Below, piece after piece: positions 27,689 through 36,132 of a stretch of 64,000 nt of DNA (the first letter of the stretch is position 1; the number at the start of each line of letters is the position of its first letter). The translations under genes were made by a program, and so were the position numbers. Below the pieces are notes generated by a model. It had not been told where the DNA came from. It made no database searches and worked only from the letters and a program-made list of their open reading frames with translations. Source of the stretch: Stenotrophomonas sp. MMGLT7 (lineage in GTDB: Bacteria; Pseudomonadota; Gammaproteobacteria; Xanthomonadales; Xanthomonadaceae); assembly GCF_021168555.1 (NCBI RefSeq), contig NZ_JAJOZS010000003.1, forward strand, positions 1-64,000, in the 5' to 3' direction.

Positions 27689-28849
27689 ATGACACCATTC
27701 CAATTCCATACCGTCCCCCACCTGGTGGTGGAGACCGGGGCGGCAGCCAGGCTGGACGCCATCCTGGGCGAGTACTTCCAGCCCTGCCGCGCCTGCATCG
27801 TCACCACCCCGCCGCTGCCCGACAACGGCACCCTGGAACCGATAATCCACAGCCTGGCCGCCGCCGGCTGGAGCGTGGACGTCGTCAGCGACGTGCAGTC
27901 CGATCCGCCGGAAGCGGTGGTGCTGGACATCGCCGCGCGCGCCCGCACGCTGGGCAGCGAGCTGGTCATCGGCGTCGGCGGCGGATCGGCGATGGACGTG
28001 GCCAAGCTGGTCGCGGTCCTGCTCGGCAGCGAGCAGCCGCTGCCGCAGATGTACGGCATCGACAAGGTGCGCGGGACGCGGCTGCCGCTGGTGCAGATCC
28101 CCACCACCGCCGGCACCGGCTCGGAAGTGACGCCGATCGCCGTGGTCACCACCGGCGAGACGACCAAGAGCGGCATCGTCGCCAGGCAGCTCTATGCCGA
28201 CCTGGTCGTGCTCGATGCCGGGCTGACGCTGGGGCTGCCACCGGCGGTCACCGCCGCGACCGGCATCGATGCGATGGTCCACGCGATCGAATCGTTCACC
28301 AGCCGCCGCCTCAAGAACCCCATTTCCGACAGCCTGGCGATCAAGGCGCTGAAGCTGCTCGACCGCAGCCTGCTCGCCGCCTGCCGCGACGGGCGGGACC
28401 TGGCGGCCCGCGAGGACATGCTGCTCGGCGCCCTGCTCGCCGGCCAGGCCTTCGCCAACGCCCCGGTCGGGGCGGTGCACGCCCTAGCCTATCCGGTCGG
28501 CGGGATCTTCCACGTCGCGCACGGCGTGTCCAACGCGCTGGTGCTGCCGCACGTGCTGCGCCACAACTGCAGCCGCGCCGGCGAGGCGTACGCGCAGCTG
28601 GCCGACGCCATCCTGCCGCCCGCGCAGGCCAGGGGCAGCATCGCCGAACGCGCCGAGGCCTTCATCGGCCACATGCAGCGGCTGGTCGAGCAGGCCGCCG
28701 TCCCCACCCGGCTGCGCGATGTCGGCATCGGCCGGCAGGACATTCCCGCACTGGCGGCGGCGGCCATGCTGCAGACGCGGCTGCTCGCCAACAATCCCTG
28801 CGACGTCGATCTCGAAGACGCGACGTCGATCTACGAAAAGGCATGGTGA
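27689..28849 (+). CDS. iron-containing alcohol dehydrogenase
   Basis: Group III Fe-dependent NAD(P)H alcohol/aldehyde dehydrogenase, 386 residues. The nucleotide-binding GVGGGSAMD motif is at 95-103 and the metal ligands are Asp194, His198 (DAMVHAIESF), His264 (GAVHALAYP) and His278 (HVAHG), matching FucO spacing. The start at 27689 follows a weak purine stretch; an upstream extension is possible but looks non-conserved. It is four bases from the next gene, so the pair is an operon. Together with the thiamine-diphosphate enzyme it may reduce or oxidise an aldehyde or ketone produced by that enzyme. The substrate is not identifiable. Confidence 0.92.
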   Translation: MTPFQFHTVPHLVVETGAAARLDAILGEYFQPCRACIVTTPPLPDNGTLEPIIHSLAAAGWSVDVVSDVQSDPPEAVVLDIAARARTLGSELVIGVGGGSAMDVAKLVAVLLGSEQPLPQMYGIDKVRGTRLPLVQIPTTAGTGSEVTPIAVVTTGETTKSGIVARQLYADLVVLDAGLTLGLPPAVTAATGIDAMVHAIESFTSRRLKNPISDSLAIKALKLLDRSLLAACRDGRDLAAREDMLLGALLAGQAFANAPVGAVHALAYPVGGIFHVAHGVSNALVLPHVLRHNCSRAGEAYAQLADAILPPAQARGSIAERAEAFIGHMQRLVEQAAVPTRLRDVGIGRQDIPALAAAAMLQTRLLANNPCDVDLEDATSIYEKAW

Positions 28850-28853
28850 CATC

Positions 28854-30491
28854 ATGAACGCGGCAGAATTACTCGTTGCAGCACTCGAACAGGAAGGCGT
28901 GAAGCAGATCTTCGGCGTTCCCGGAGAGGAGAACCTCGACGTCGTCGATGCGCTGCGCCACTCGTCCATCGAGCTGGTGCTGACCCGGCACGAACAGGCG
29001 GCCGCCTTCATGGCCGCCACCCATGGCCGCCTCACCGGCCGGCCCGGCGTGTGCCTGGCGACGCTGGGACCGGGCGCGCTCAACCTGACCACGGGGGCGG
29101 CCTACGCCCAGCTCGGCGCCATGCCGATGATCATGATCACCGGCCAGAAGGGCGTGCTGCATCGCCGCCAGGCGCGCTTCCAGGTCGTGGACATCGTCTC
29201 CACGATGAAGCCGCTGACCAAGATGGCGCACCAGATCGTCAGCGCCGAGACCATCCCGTCGCTGGTGCGCGAGGCCTTCCGCGTCGCCTGCGAGGAACGC
29301 CCCGGCCCGGTGCACCTGGAGCTGCCCGAGGACGTCGCCGCCTCGCCGGCCCCCGACATCGCGCTGATCCCGCCGCACGCCATCCGCCTGCCGGTAGCCT
29401 GCCCGCAGGCGCTGGACTGCGCCGCCGAGCTGATCCAGCAGGCCGAGCGCCCGCTGCTGATGCTGGGCGCGGCGGCCAGCCGCCCGCACCTGGCCGATGC
29501 CCTGTCAGAGTTCGTGCGCCGGGTGAAGATACCGTTCTTCAACACGCAGATGGGCAAGGGCTCGGTCGCCGGCGGCTCCGGCCGCTACATGGGCACCGCC
29601 GCGCTGTCCGAGCGCGACTACGTCCACCAGGCGATCGACCGCGCCGACCTGATCGTCTCCATCGGACACGACACGGTCGAGAAGCCGCCGTTCCTGATGG
29701 GACGCGGCGGCCCCAAGGTGCTGCACGTGGGCTACATCCCGGCCACGGTCGAGGAGGTCTACTTCCCCGATGCCGAGCTGATCGGCGACGTCGGGCCGAC
29801 GCTGGCGCTGCTGGCCGACCGCATCGAGGGCAGGCTGCCGAACGCCGAGGCCCTGCTGCCGCTGCGCGAGCAGATCCTCGCCCACATCGGCGAACGCGCC
29901 GAGGAACACCGCTTCCCGCTGCCCCCGCAGAGCATCGTCCACGACGTGCGCCAGGTGATCCCCGAGGACGGCATCGTCTGCCTGGACAACGGCATCTACA
30001 AGATCTGGTTCGCGCGCAACTACCGCACCCGGGTGGCCAACACGCTGCTGCTCGACAACGCCCTGGCCACGATGGGCGCCGGCCTGCCCTCGGCGATGAT
30101 GGCCTCGATGCTGTACCCGCGGCGGCGGGTGATGGCCGTCTGCGGCGACGGCGGCTTCATGATGAACTCGCACGAGCTGGAAACCGCGGTACGCCTGCGG
30201 CTCGACCTGGTGGTGCTGATCCTGCAGGACAACGCCTACGGCATGATCCGCTGGAAGCAGGAAGCCAAGGGCCTGGCCGACTTCGGCATGACCTTCGGCA
30301 ATCCCGACTTCGTCGCCTACGCCGCCTCCTTCGGTGCCAAGGGCAGCCGGGTGGAGACGGCCGACGGCCTGGTGCCGGCACTGGAAGCCGCCTTCGCCGA
30401 GGGCGGCGTGCATGTCGTCGTCGCCCCGGTCGACTACTCGGAGAACAAGCGCGTGCTGATCGACGAGCTGCGCGACAAGGCGCTGGGCTGA
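28854..30491 (+). CDS. acetolactate-synthase-like ThDP enzyme
   Basis: Thiamine-diphosphate enzyme of 545 residues of the acetolactate synthase large-subunit family, probably joining or decarboxylating 2-oxo acids such as pyruvate. The activating Glu47 is in TRHEQAAAF. The ThDP/Mg2+ motif GDGGFMMNSHELETAVRL (Asp and Asn ligands) is followed by NDNAYG-type QDNAYGMI. No regulatory-subunit gene is adjacent, so it is more likely catabolic (AlsS-like) than the biosynthetic IlvB. Pairing with an Fe-dependent alcohol dehydrogenase and a LysR gene suggests a small fermentative or carboligase pathway. The precise reaction remains open. Confidence 0.88.
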   Translation: MNAAELLVAALEQEGVKQIFGVPGEENLDVVDALRHSSIELVLTRHEQAAAFMAATHGRLTGRPGVCLATLGPGALNLTTGAAYAQLGAMPMIMITGQKGVLHRRQARFQVVDIVSTMKPLTKMAHQIVSAETIPSLVREAFRVACEERPGPVHLELPEDVAASPAPDIALIPPHAIRLPVACPQALDCAAELIQQAERPLLMLGAAASRPHLADALSEFVRRVKIPFFNTQMGKGSVAGGSGRYMGTAALSERDYVHQAIDRADLIVSIGHDTVEKPPFLMGRGGPKVLHVGYIPATVEEVYFPDAELIGDVGPTLALLADRIEGRLPNAEALLPLREQILAHIGERAEEHRFPLPPQSIVHDVRQVIPEDGIVCLDNGIYKIWFARNYRTRVANTLLLDNALATMGAGLPSAMMASMLYPRRRVMAVCGDGGFMMNSHELETAVRLRLDLVVLILQDNAYGMIRWKQEAKGLADFGMTFGNPDFVAYAASFGAKGSRVETADGLVPALEAAFAEGGVHVVVAPVDYSENKRVLIDELRDKALG

Positions 30492-30525
30492 ACCCCGGCC
30501 CAAGGAATTGACGCAGCAGCGACCT

Positions 30526-30658
30526 GTAGGAGCGACTTGTAGGAGCGACTTCAGTCGCGATGAGGCTTTACCGGTACGCAGGCCCTTCTGCACGAACCCG
30601 CACGCCCCTGTGCAGGGATTCAAATGGGAAGGCCCATCGCGACTGAAGTCGCTCCTAC
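30526..30658. repeat. REP palindrome with long central insert (left of RAYT)
   Basis: Family A arms (GTAGGAGCGACTTCAGTCGC, with a partial duplicated head) around a longer centre containing CGCACGCCCCTGTGCAGGG and CAAATGGGAAGGCCC. The rest of this 367-base gap up to the transposase has imperfect CCATTCCAGCAG repeats and nothing else recognised. The same long-centre version occurs inverted on the other side of the transposase. Confidence 0.9.
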
Positions 30659-30858
30659 GGCCATTCCAGCAGCCATTCCAGCAGCCGATCCAACAGCCAT
30701 TCCACCAGCCGCTCCGGCAGGCCGCATTCCTGCCGGATGCATCCAGGCTCGCGGGCAATCTCGGCGGAGCATTCCCACCCGACGACGTGCCTCCTTCTGG
30801 CACCACCTCGCGCTGAATTCCTACGGACCGTGCCCGTCCTGCGAATCATCCTGTGGGC

Positions 30859-31353
30859 ATGTCCAGTCCACACCCGCCCTGCGCCCGTCACCACGCCCTG
30901 CGCCGCCACCGGCGCGACGAGGATGGCCGTACCTACCTTCTGACCGCCGTCACCCAGGAGCGTCAGCCGCTGTTCGCCGATTGGCGCTGCGCCTGGGCGG
31001 CGGCCGCCACGCTGGCGCAACCGGCGAGCTGGCCGGACGCGCAACTGCTGTGCTGGGTGCTGATGCCCGATCACTGGCATGGACTGCTCAGGCTTCGGTC
31101 TCGCGGCACGCTGGCGGCAGCCATGCGCCACGCCAAGGGGCGTTCGGCGCATGCAGTCAACCGTGCACGCGGCCGCAGCGGACAGGTATGGGCACCCGCC
31201 TACCACGGCCACGCCCTGCGCCGCGACGATGACGTGCTGCACAGCGCCCGCTACATCGTCGCCAACCCGCTTCGCGCCGGACTGGCCCGGCGACTGGGCG
31301 ATTATCCGTACTGGGACGCGATCTGGCTGGACGCCGGAACGGCCATGCCGTAA
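30859..31353 (+). CDS. REP-associated tyrosine transposase (RAYT)
   Basis: Single-strand DNA transposase of the Y1/HUH class, 164 residues. The metal-binding HUH motif is His72-W-His74 (MPDHWHGLL) and the catalytic tyrosine is Tyr132 in ARYIVANPLRAGL. RAYT proteins cut and join at REP hairpins and are thought to spread them; unlike IS200/IS605 they are usually single-copy and domesticated. This one is flanked on both sides by inverted long-centre REP units, the canonical arrangement. ATG at 30859 is chosen; a GTG two codons earlier also exists. No frameshift or stop interrupts it, so it may be active. Confidence 0.93.
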   Translation: MSSPHPPCARHHALRRHRRDEDGRTYLLTAVTQERQPLFADWRCAWAAAATLAQPASWPDAQLLCWVLMPDHWHGLLRLRSRGTLAAAMRHAKGRSAHAVNRARGRSGQVWAPAYHGHALRRDDDVLHSARYIVANPLRAGLARRLGDYPYWDAIWLDAGTAMP

Positions 31354-31404
31354 CCGCCATTCGACGAGCGTACGTATTTCGTAGAAGCAGCTGTAAGAGC
31401 GGCC

Positions 31405-31524
31405 GTAGGAGCGACTTCAGTCGCGATGGGCCTTCCCATTCGAATCCCCGCACAGGGATGTGCGGGCTTTTGCAGAAGGACCTGCATACCGGTAAAGCCC
31501 CATCGCGACTGAAGTCGCTCCTAC
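31405..31524. repeat. REP palindrome with long central insert (right of RAYT)
   Basis: Inverted counterpart of the unit at 30526-30658: arms GTAGGAGCGACTTCAGTCGC, centre GGGCCTTCCCATTCGAATCC and CCGCACAGGGATGTGCGGG. The remainder of the 419-base gap to 31772 shows no gene, only a ribosome-binding site (GAGGAG) for the next gene. Confidence 0.9.
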
Positions 31525-31772
31525 AGTCATGCAGCGATTGGGACACGCGGCGACCGCAGCTTGCTCGTCCATGGCCGCGGCCTGAACAGGTGCCATGAAC
31601 CGCTGCGGGCGGCCGTGACCGGCTTCGGCCGCTACGCCTTGACTCACGTCCGCACGGCGCGCCCTTCATCCCGCCTACCGGCAGGATTTGACGTTCGCCT
31701 CACGTCGCACCGCAGCCGGGTTAACGGCCATCGCGCTAACGTCCGGAATCTCGACCATCGAGGAGCCCGAGC

Positions 31773-32108
31773 ATGAGCGTTCCCTATCAGATTCCCGGCC
31801 GCGTGCCGAACGACGACGACGCCACCCAGGCCTCGGTCTACTGGCGCCGGCACTTCGACGGCAAGCCCTACTACGACGAAGGCGAACTGTTCGAGGACTA
31901 CGAGCCGGCCTATCGCGCCGGCCACAACGCGCGCCTGCGCGAATTCGGCCGTGCCTACGAGGAAGTGGAAAGCGAACTGCAGCGCGAGTGGGAGACCGCC
32001 CATCCCCAGGGGCGCTCGCGCACGACGTGGGAGAAGGCCCGCCACGCCGTGCGCAGCGCCTGGGAACTGGCCGCGCGTCCGGGCAAGGACGAGCCGCACG
32101 GGACCTGA
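31773..32108 (+). CDS. conserved YWRxxF/DYEPAYR hypothetical protein
   Basis: A 111-residue soluble protein, acidic and rich in Arg, Glu and Tyr, starting [16 protein letters not shown]. It has the motifs [32 protein letters not shown] and [16 protein letters not shown] that I associate with a widespread beta/gamma-proteobacterial family of unknown function, often found near stress genes. GAGGAG lies upstream of the ATG. No signal peptide or membrane segment. It is followed 74 bases later by the sugar dehydrogenase, and may be monocistronic. Function unknown. Confidence 0.78.
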   Translation: MSVPYQIPGRVPNDDDATQASVYWRRHFDGKPYYDEGELFEDYEPAYRAGHNARLREFGRAYEEVESELQREWETAHPQGRSRTTWEKARHAVRSAWELAARPGKDEPHGT

Positions 32109-32182
32109 CCCCGCCCCCGCGCGCGCAACGGCCGCTCCATCCTGATATGGTCGGAGGCGCCCGCCCATCCCGGAGAGTCCGC

Positions 32183-33334
32183 ATGAGCCCGCGCCTGCCT
32201 TCCCTGCTTGCCTGCGCCCTGGCCTGCCTGGCCGTCAGTTCCTGTGCACTGGCCGACGGCCCGGCCGCCGGCACCGCCGCGGTCGAGCGCGGCCAATGGC
32301 CTTTCGCCGCCACCGAGGCCGGACGCTTCGACGAACCGTGGGCGATGAGCTTCCTGCCGGACGGAACGCTGCTGGTCACCGAGAAGCGCGGCCGCCTGCT
32401 GCGCTACGACGCGGACAGCCGTCGCAAGAGCGAGATCGCCGGCGTACCCGACGTGGCCTACGGCGGCCAGGGCGGGTTCGGCGACGTGCTGCCGCACCCG
32501 CGTTTTGCCGACAACCGCCTGCTCTACCTGAGCTATGCGGAGCCCGGCACCGGCGGTACCCGCGGCGCGGCGGTGGCACGGGCCACGCTGGCCCTCGACG
32601 CCGACGGCGGCGGACGGCTGGACGGGCTCGAGGTGATCTGGCGCCAGGAACCCAAGGTCAGCGGACAGGGCCACTACGGACACCGGCTGGCGTTCGGCCC
32701 CGACGGCAAGCTGTGGATCACCTCCAGCGAGCGGCAGAAGTTCGACCCGGCGCAGGACATGCAGTCCAACCTGGGCAAGATCGTGCGCCTGAACGACGAC
32801 GGCAGCGTGCCGGCCGACAACCCGTTCGCCGCCCAGGGCGGCGTGGCCGCGCAGGTGTGGTCGCTCGGCCATCGCAACGCCCTGGGCATCGCCTTCGACG
32901 CGCAGGGCCGGCTGTGGGTGCACGAGATGGGCCCGAAGGGCGGCGACGAGCTGAACCTGATCCAGCGCGGCGGCAACTACGGCTACCCGATCGTCTCCAA
33001 CGGCGACCACTACGACGGCCGCCCGATCCCCGACCACGACACCCGCCCGGAGTTCGTCGCGCCCAAGGTGACCTGGACCCCGGTGATCTCGCCGGCCGGC
33101 TTCATCATCTACGACGGCACGCTGTTCCCGCAGTGGCGCGGCAACGGCTTCATCGGCGGCCTGTCGTCCAAGGCGCTGGTGCGGGTGGAACTGGACGGCG
33201 AGGACGCGCGCGAGGCCGGCCGCTACGACATGGGCCAGCGCATCCGCGAGATCGAGCAGGGCCCGGACGGCGCGATCTGGCTGCTGGAGGACGGCAGCGA
33301 TGGACGGCTGCTGAGGCTCACGCCTGCGGCGTGA
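32183..33334 (+). CDS. PQQ-dependent sugar dehydrogenase (GSDH family)
   Basis: Soluble aldose-sugar dehydrogenase-type six-bladed beta-propeller, 383 residues, related to E. coli YliI. The signal peptide ends at AVSSCALA; Cys18-type lipobox VSSC makes lipid anchoring possible. Typical motifs are [22 protein letters not shown] with PHPRF, the [16 protein letters not shown] active-site His strand, [12 protein letters not shown] and [13 protein letters not shown]. The enzyme would oxidise sugars in the periplasm with PQQ, passing electrons to the respiratory chain; real substrate unknown. GGAGAG precedes the start. It converges with a GH3 glucosidase gene, which could supply sugars. Confidence 0.92.
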   Translation: MSPRLPSLLACALACLAVSSCALADGPAAGTAAVERGQWPFAATEAGRFDEPWAMSFLPDGTLLVTEKRGRLLRYDADSRRKSEIAGVPDVAYGGQGGFGDVLPHPRFADNRLLYLSYAEPGTGGTRGAAVARATLALDADGGGRLDGLEVIWRQEPKVSGQGHYGHRLAFGPDGKLWITSSERQKFDPAQDMQSNLGKIVRLNDDGSVPADNPFAAQGGVAAQVWSLGHRNALGIAFDAQGRLWVHEMGPKGGDELNLIQRGGNYGYPIVSNGDHYDGRPIPDHDTRPEFVAPKVTWTPVISPAGFIIYDGTLFPQWRGNGFIGGLSSKALVRVELDGEDAREAGRYDMGQRIREIEQGPDGAIWLLEDGSDGRLLRLTPAA

Positions 33335-33337
33335 GCC

Positions 33338-33430
33338 CGGGATTGGGGATTCGGGATTGGGGATTGGTAAAGGCGGGGACCACGGAGGATCGGGCTCTTA
33401 CTAATCCCGAATCCCCAATCCCGAATCCCC
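33338..33430. repeat. palindromic repeat, family B
   Basis: Inverted pair: GGGATTGGGGATTCGGGATT on the left and AATCCCGAATCCCCAATCCC on the right, around a 40-base centre. It lies between convergent sugar dehydrogenase and glucosidase genes and overlaps the 3' end of the glucosidase, giving it its last residues. Confidence 0.88.
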
Positions 33431-35602
33431 GCTTCCCAGCAACTCGAACTGCACCGCCTCGCCCGCCAGCGCATCGGCGCACACCCACAGGTCGAACAGG
33501 CCCGGCTCGGCGCCGTACTCGCCGCGCGGGTTGGTGAAGGCAAGCGCATGGCGATCGAGGGTGAACGCCACCTGCGCGCTCTCGCCCGGCTGCAGCGCGA
33601 TCTTGCGGAACGCCTTGAGCTCGCGCACCGGCCGCACCCGGCTGGCGACGCGGTCGTGCACGTACAGCTGCACCACTTCCTCGCCGGCCACGGCACCGGT
33701 GTTGGTCACCGTGGTGGTCACGGTCAGGGTCTCGTCCCAGCCCAGCCGCCCGGTGCTCGGCGACGGCACGCCGTACTCGAACGTGGTGTAGCCCAGGCCG
33801 TGGCCGAACGGGTACAGCGGCGCGTCCGGGATCTCGCGCCAGCGTGCCTTGAACTCCTTCATCTCCGGCAGTTCCGGCCGTCCGGTGCGCGGGTGGTTGT
33901 AGAACAACGGCTGCTGCCCGGAGGCCAGCGGAAAGCTCACCGGCAACCGCGCCGACGGGCTGTAGTCGCCGAACAGCACGTCGGCCACGCCGTGGCCGGT
34001 CTGGGTGCCGAGGAACCAGGTCACCGCGATCGCCTGCGCATCGCGCACCGCGCCGTGCAGCGCCAGCGCGCGGCCGTTGCGCAGCAGCACCACCAGCGGC
34101 GTGTCGGTGGCCGCCACCGCCTCGGCCAGCGCCTGCTGCGCGGCAGGCAGCACGATCTCGGTGCGCGATTGCGCCTCGCCGCTGTAGCGCTGCGGCTCGC
34201 CCAGCGCCAGCACCACCACGTCGGCGGCGCGCGCGGCGGCCACCGCGGCGTCGATGCCGCCGTCCAGCGGCTCCTCCAGGCCGCAGCCCGGCTCGACCGC
34301 CAGCAGCGCCTCGTCGGCCAGCGCCGCGCGCAGCCCGGCTTCCAGCGTCACGTAGCGCGACTTGTCGCCGAACAGCGTCCAGCAACCCTCGATGTTCTCG
34401 CGGTCGCGCGCGAACGGGCCGACCAGCGCGATCCGCTGCCCGGCCTTGCGCAGCGGCAGCACCGCGCCCTCGTTCTTCAGCAGCACGATCGAGCGCCGCG
34501 CCGCATCGCGCGCCAGCGCGTCGTGGGCGGGCAGGTACGAGGCATCGGCCTCGCGCGCCGGGTCGAGCGAACGGTAGGGGTCGTCGAACAGGCCGATGGC
34601 TTCCTTCAGCTCCAGCACCCGCCGCACCGCCGCGTCCAGCGCTTCCACCGGCACCTCGCCGTCTTCCACCAGCGCCGGCAGGTGGTCGGCGAAGAAGCCG
34701 CTCTGCATGCTCATGTCCATGCCGGCCAGGAACGCCTTCCTGGTCGCGTCGCGCGCATCGCTGGCGTAGCCGTGGGCGATCAGCTCCATGTCGGCGGTGT
34801 AGTCGGAGATCACCACGCCGGGGAAGTTCCACTCGCCGCGCAGGATCTCGGTCAGCAGTTCGCGGTTGGCGCTGGCCGGCACCCCGTTGATGTCGTTGAA
34901 CGATGTCATCACCGACAGCGCGCCGGCGGCGAAGGCGGCCTGGAACGGCGGCAGGTGCACGTCGCGCAGCGTCTGCGGGGCGATGTCCACGGTGTTGTAT
35001 TCCATGCCGGCGGCCACCGCGCCGTAGGCGGCGAAATGCTTGGGCGTGGCCAGCAGCGCGTCGGCCGCGCGCAGGTCCCCGCCCTGGAAGCCGCGCACGC
35101 GCGCGGCGGCGAACGCGCAGCCCAGCACCACGTCCTCGCCGGCGCCCTCGGCGCCGCGGCCCCAGCGCTGGTCGCGGGCGATGTCCACCGCCGGCGCGTA
35201 GGTCCAGTGGATGCCGGCGGCGGTGGCCTCGACCGCGGTGGCGCGGGCGGTACGCTCGGCCAGTTCCGGCTCGAAGCTGGCGGCCTCGCCGAGCGGGATC
35301 GGGAACACCGTGCGCATGCCGTGGATCACGTCGGCGGCGAGGATCACCGGGATGCCGAGCCGGCTCTCCTCCACCGCGACGCGCTGGATCTGCCGCCCCA
35401 GCTCGGCGCCGACGCCGTTGAACAGCGAGCCGACGCGGCCTTCGCGCACCTGCTGCAGCACCTGCTCGGCGTTGCTCACGTTGGCTTCCGGGTTCACCTC
35501 GGGCGCGAACGGCCGGACCATGTCGGCGAACACGCCGAGCTGGCCGACCTTTTCCTCCACGGTCATGCGGGCGAGCAGGGATTCGATGCGGGAGGAGGCC
35601 AT
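33401..35602 (-). CDS. bglX: GH3 beta-glucosidase (BglX-like)
   Basis: Glycoside hydrolase family 3 enzyme, 733 residues, splitting beta-linked glucosides or xylosides. The N-terminal TIM barrel carries the KHF motif (188-190) and the nucleophile Asp267 in VVISDYTADME. The second domain (about 370-590) follows, and a fibronectin-III-like domain (about 640-720) ends the protein. No signal peptide is visible with this start (MASSRIESLL), so it may be cytoplasmic, unlike E. coli BglX. The final residues GSGDSGLGIRD come from the family B repeat. A LacI-type half-palindrome lies just upstream. Upstream of the ATG no Shine-Dalgarno is obvious. Confidence 0.93.
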   Translation of the reverse strand: MASSRIESLLARMTVEEKVGQLGVFADMVRPFAPEVNPEANVSNAEQVLQQVREGRVGSLFNGVGAELGRQIQRVAVEESRLGIPVILAADVIHGMRTVFPIPLGEAASFEPELAERTARATAVEATAAGIHWTYAPAVDIARDQRWGRGAEGAGEDVVLGCAFAAARVRGFQGGDLRAADALLATPKHFAAYGAVAAGMEYNTVDIAPQTLRDVHLPPFQAAFAAGALSVMTSFNDINGVPASANRELLTEILRGEWNFPGVVISDYTADMELIAHGYASDARDATRKAFLAGMDMSMQSGFFADHLPALVEDGEVPVEALDAAVRRVLELKEAIGLFDDPYRSLDPAREADASYLPAHDALARDAARRSIVLLKNEGAVLPLRKAGQRIALVGPFARDRENIEGCWTLFGDKSRYVTLEAGLRAALADEALLAVEPGCGLEEPLDGGIDAAVAAARAADVVVLALGEPQRYSGEAQSRTEIVLPAAQQALAEAVAATDTPLVVLLRNGRALALHGAVRDAQAIAVTWFLGTQTGHGVADVLFGDYSPSARLPVSFPLASGQQPLFYNHPRTGRPELPEMKEFKARWREIPDAPLYPFGHGLGYTTFEYGVPSPSTGRLGWDETLTVTTTVTNTGAVAGEEVVQLYVHDRVASRVRPVRELKAFRKIALQPGESAQVAFTLDRHALAFTNPRGEYGAEPGLFDLWVCADALAGEAVQFELLGSGDSGLGIRD

Positions 35603-35614
35603 GGAGAGAGTCCG

Positions 35615-35631
35615 GGAAAACGTTTACATGA
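35615..35631. promoter_or_regulatory. LacI-family-like operator upstream of GH3 gene
   Basis: GGAAAACGTTTACATGA contains the self-complementary core AAACGTTT with partly symmetrical flanks, resembling operators of LacI-family regulators that control sugar genes. It sits 13-29 bases before the glucosidase start, where a repressor would block initiation. No LacI gene is in the window. Suggestive only. Confidence 0.4.
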
Positions 35632-35754
35632 ACCCGCCATTCTAGCGGTCCGGACGCCCGGCGACACGCACCGGCATGTTCAGCGATGTGCAGTGGCAGC
35701 GGCCGCACGGCCTGCGCCGGGAACCCGCGGCCTGCCCACGATCTAGGGCGCGAT

Positions 35755-36012
35755 GCCACGTGGTCCTCCGGGCCATCGGTTGCGCCGGCTTTCAGGCGTG
35801 GATGTTCAGGCCCTCTCCGATCGGGAAAGGGGGCTGGGATGAGAGTACCGGCGAAGCCTCCTGCAGCCCGGTATCGCGCGGCTTCGCCGGTGCCCTCATC
35901 CGCCCCTTCGGGGCACCTTCCCCGGAAGGAGAAGGGAGGAAGCCGAAGCCGGGTGCCAGCCGGGTCGCGGGAAAGCCTGGTCGCGACCGACGGCCCGGAG
36001 GCCACGGCGAGT
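35755..36012. repeat. nested palindromic element
   Basis: The 530-base gap between the glucosidase and the alpha-E gene has no convincing coding sequence. It holds an outer inverted repeat (GGTCCTCCGGGCCATCGGTT near 35760 against AACCGATGG-type arms near 35980, imperfect) enclosing an inner pair (CCCTCTCCGATCGGGAAAGG against CCTTCCCCGGAAGGAGAAGG) and GCCCCTTCGGGGC. The rest, 36013-36132, shows nothing recognised. Confidence 0.7.
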
Positions 36013-36132
36013 CGCTTTCATGGGTACCGCTCCTGCGCAACGGCGACCGACCGGCATGTGCGAGCCGGGACCGGGGACACCGCATCTCCCGGTGCACGCG
36101 CGGCGGCACGGGATCGCCTGCCGGCCACGATC

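Noticed and set aside
27689-30491. Alcohol dehydrogenase and thiamine enzyme as a phosphonate biosynthesis pair
   Set aside because: No PEP mutase or other phosphonate gene is present; the thiamine enzyme looks like acetolactate synthase.
30859-31353. RAYT read as an IS200/IS605 insertion sequence
   Set aside because: No TnpB, no IS ends; flanking sequences are REP units and the protein has the RAYT pattern.
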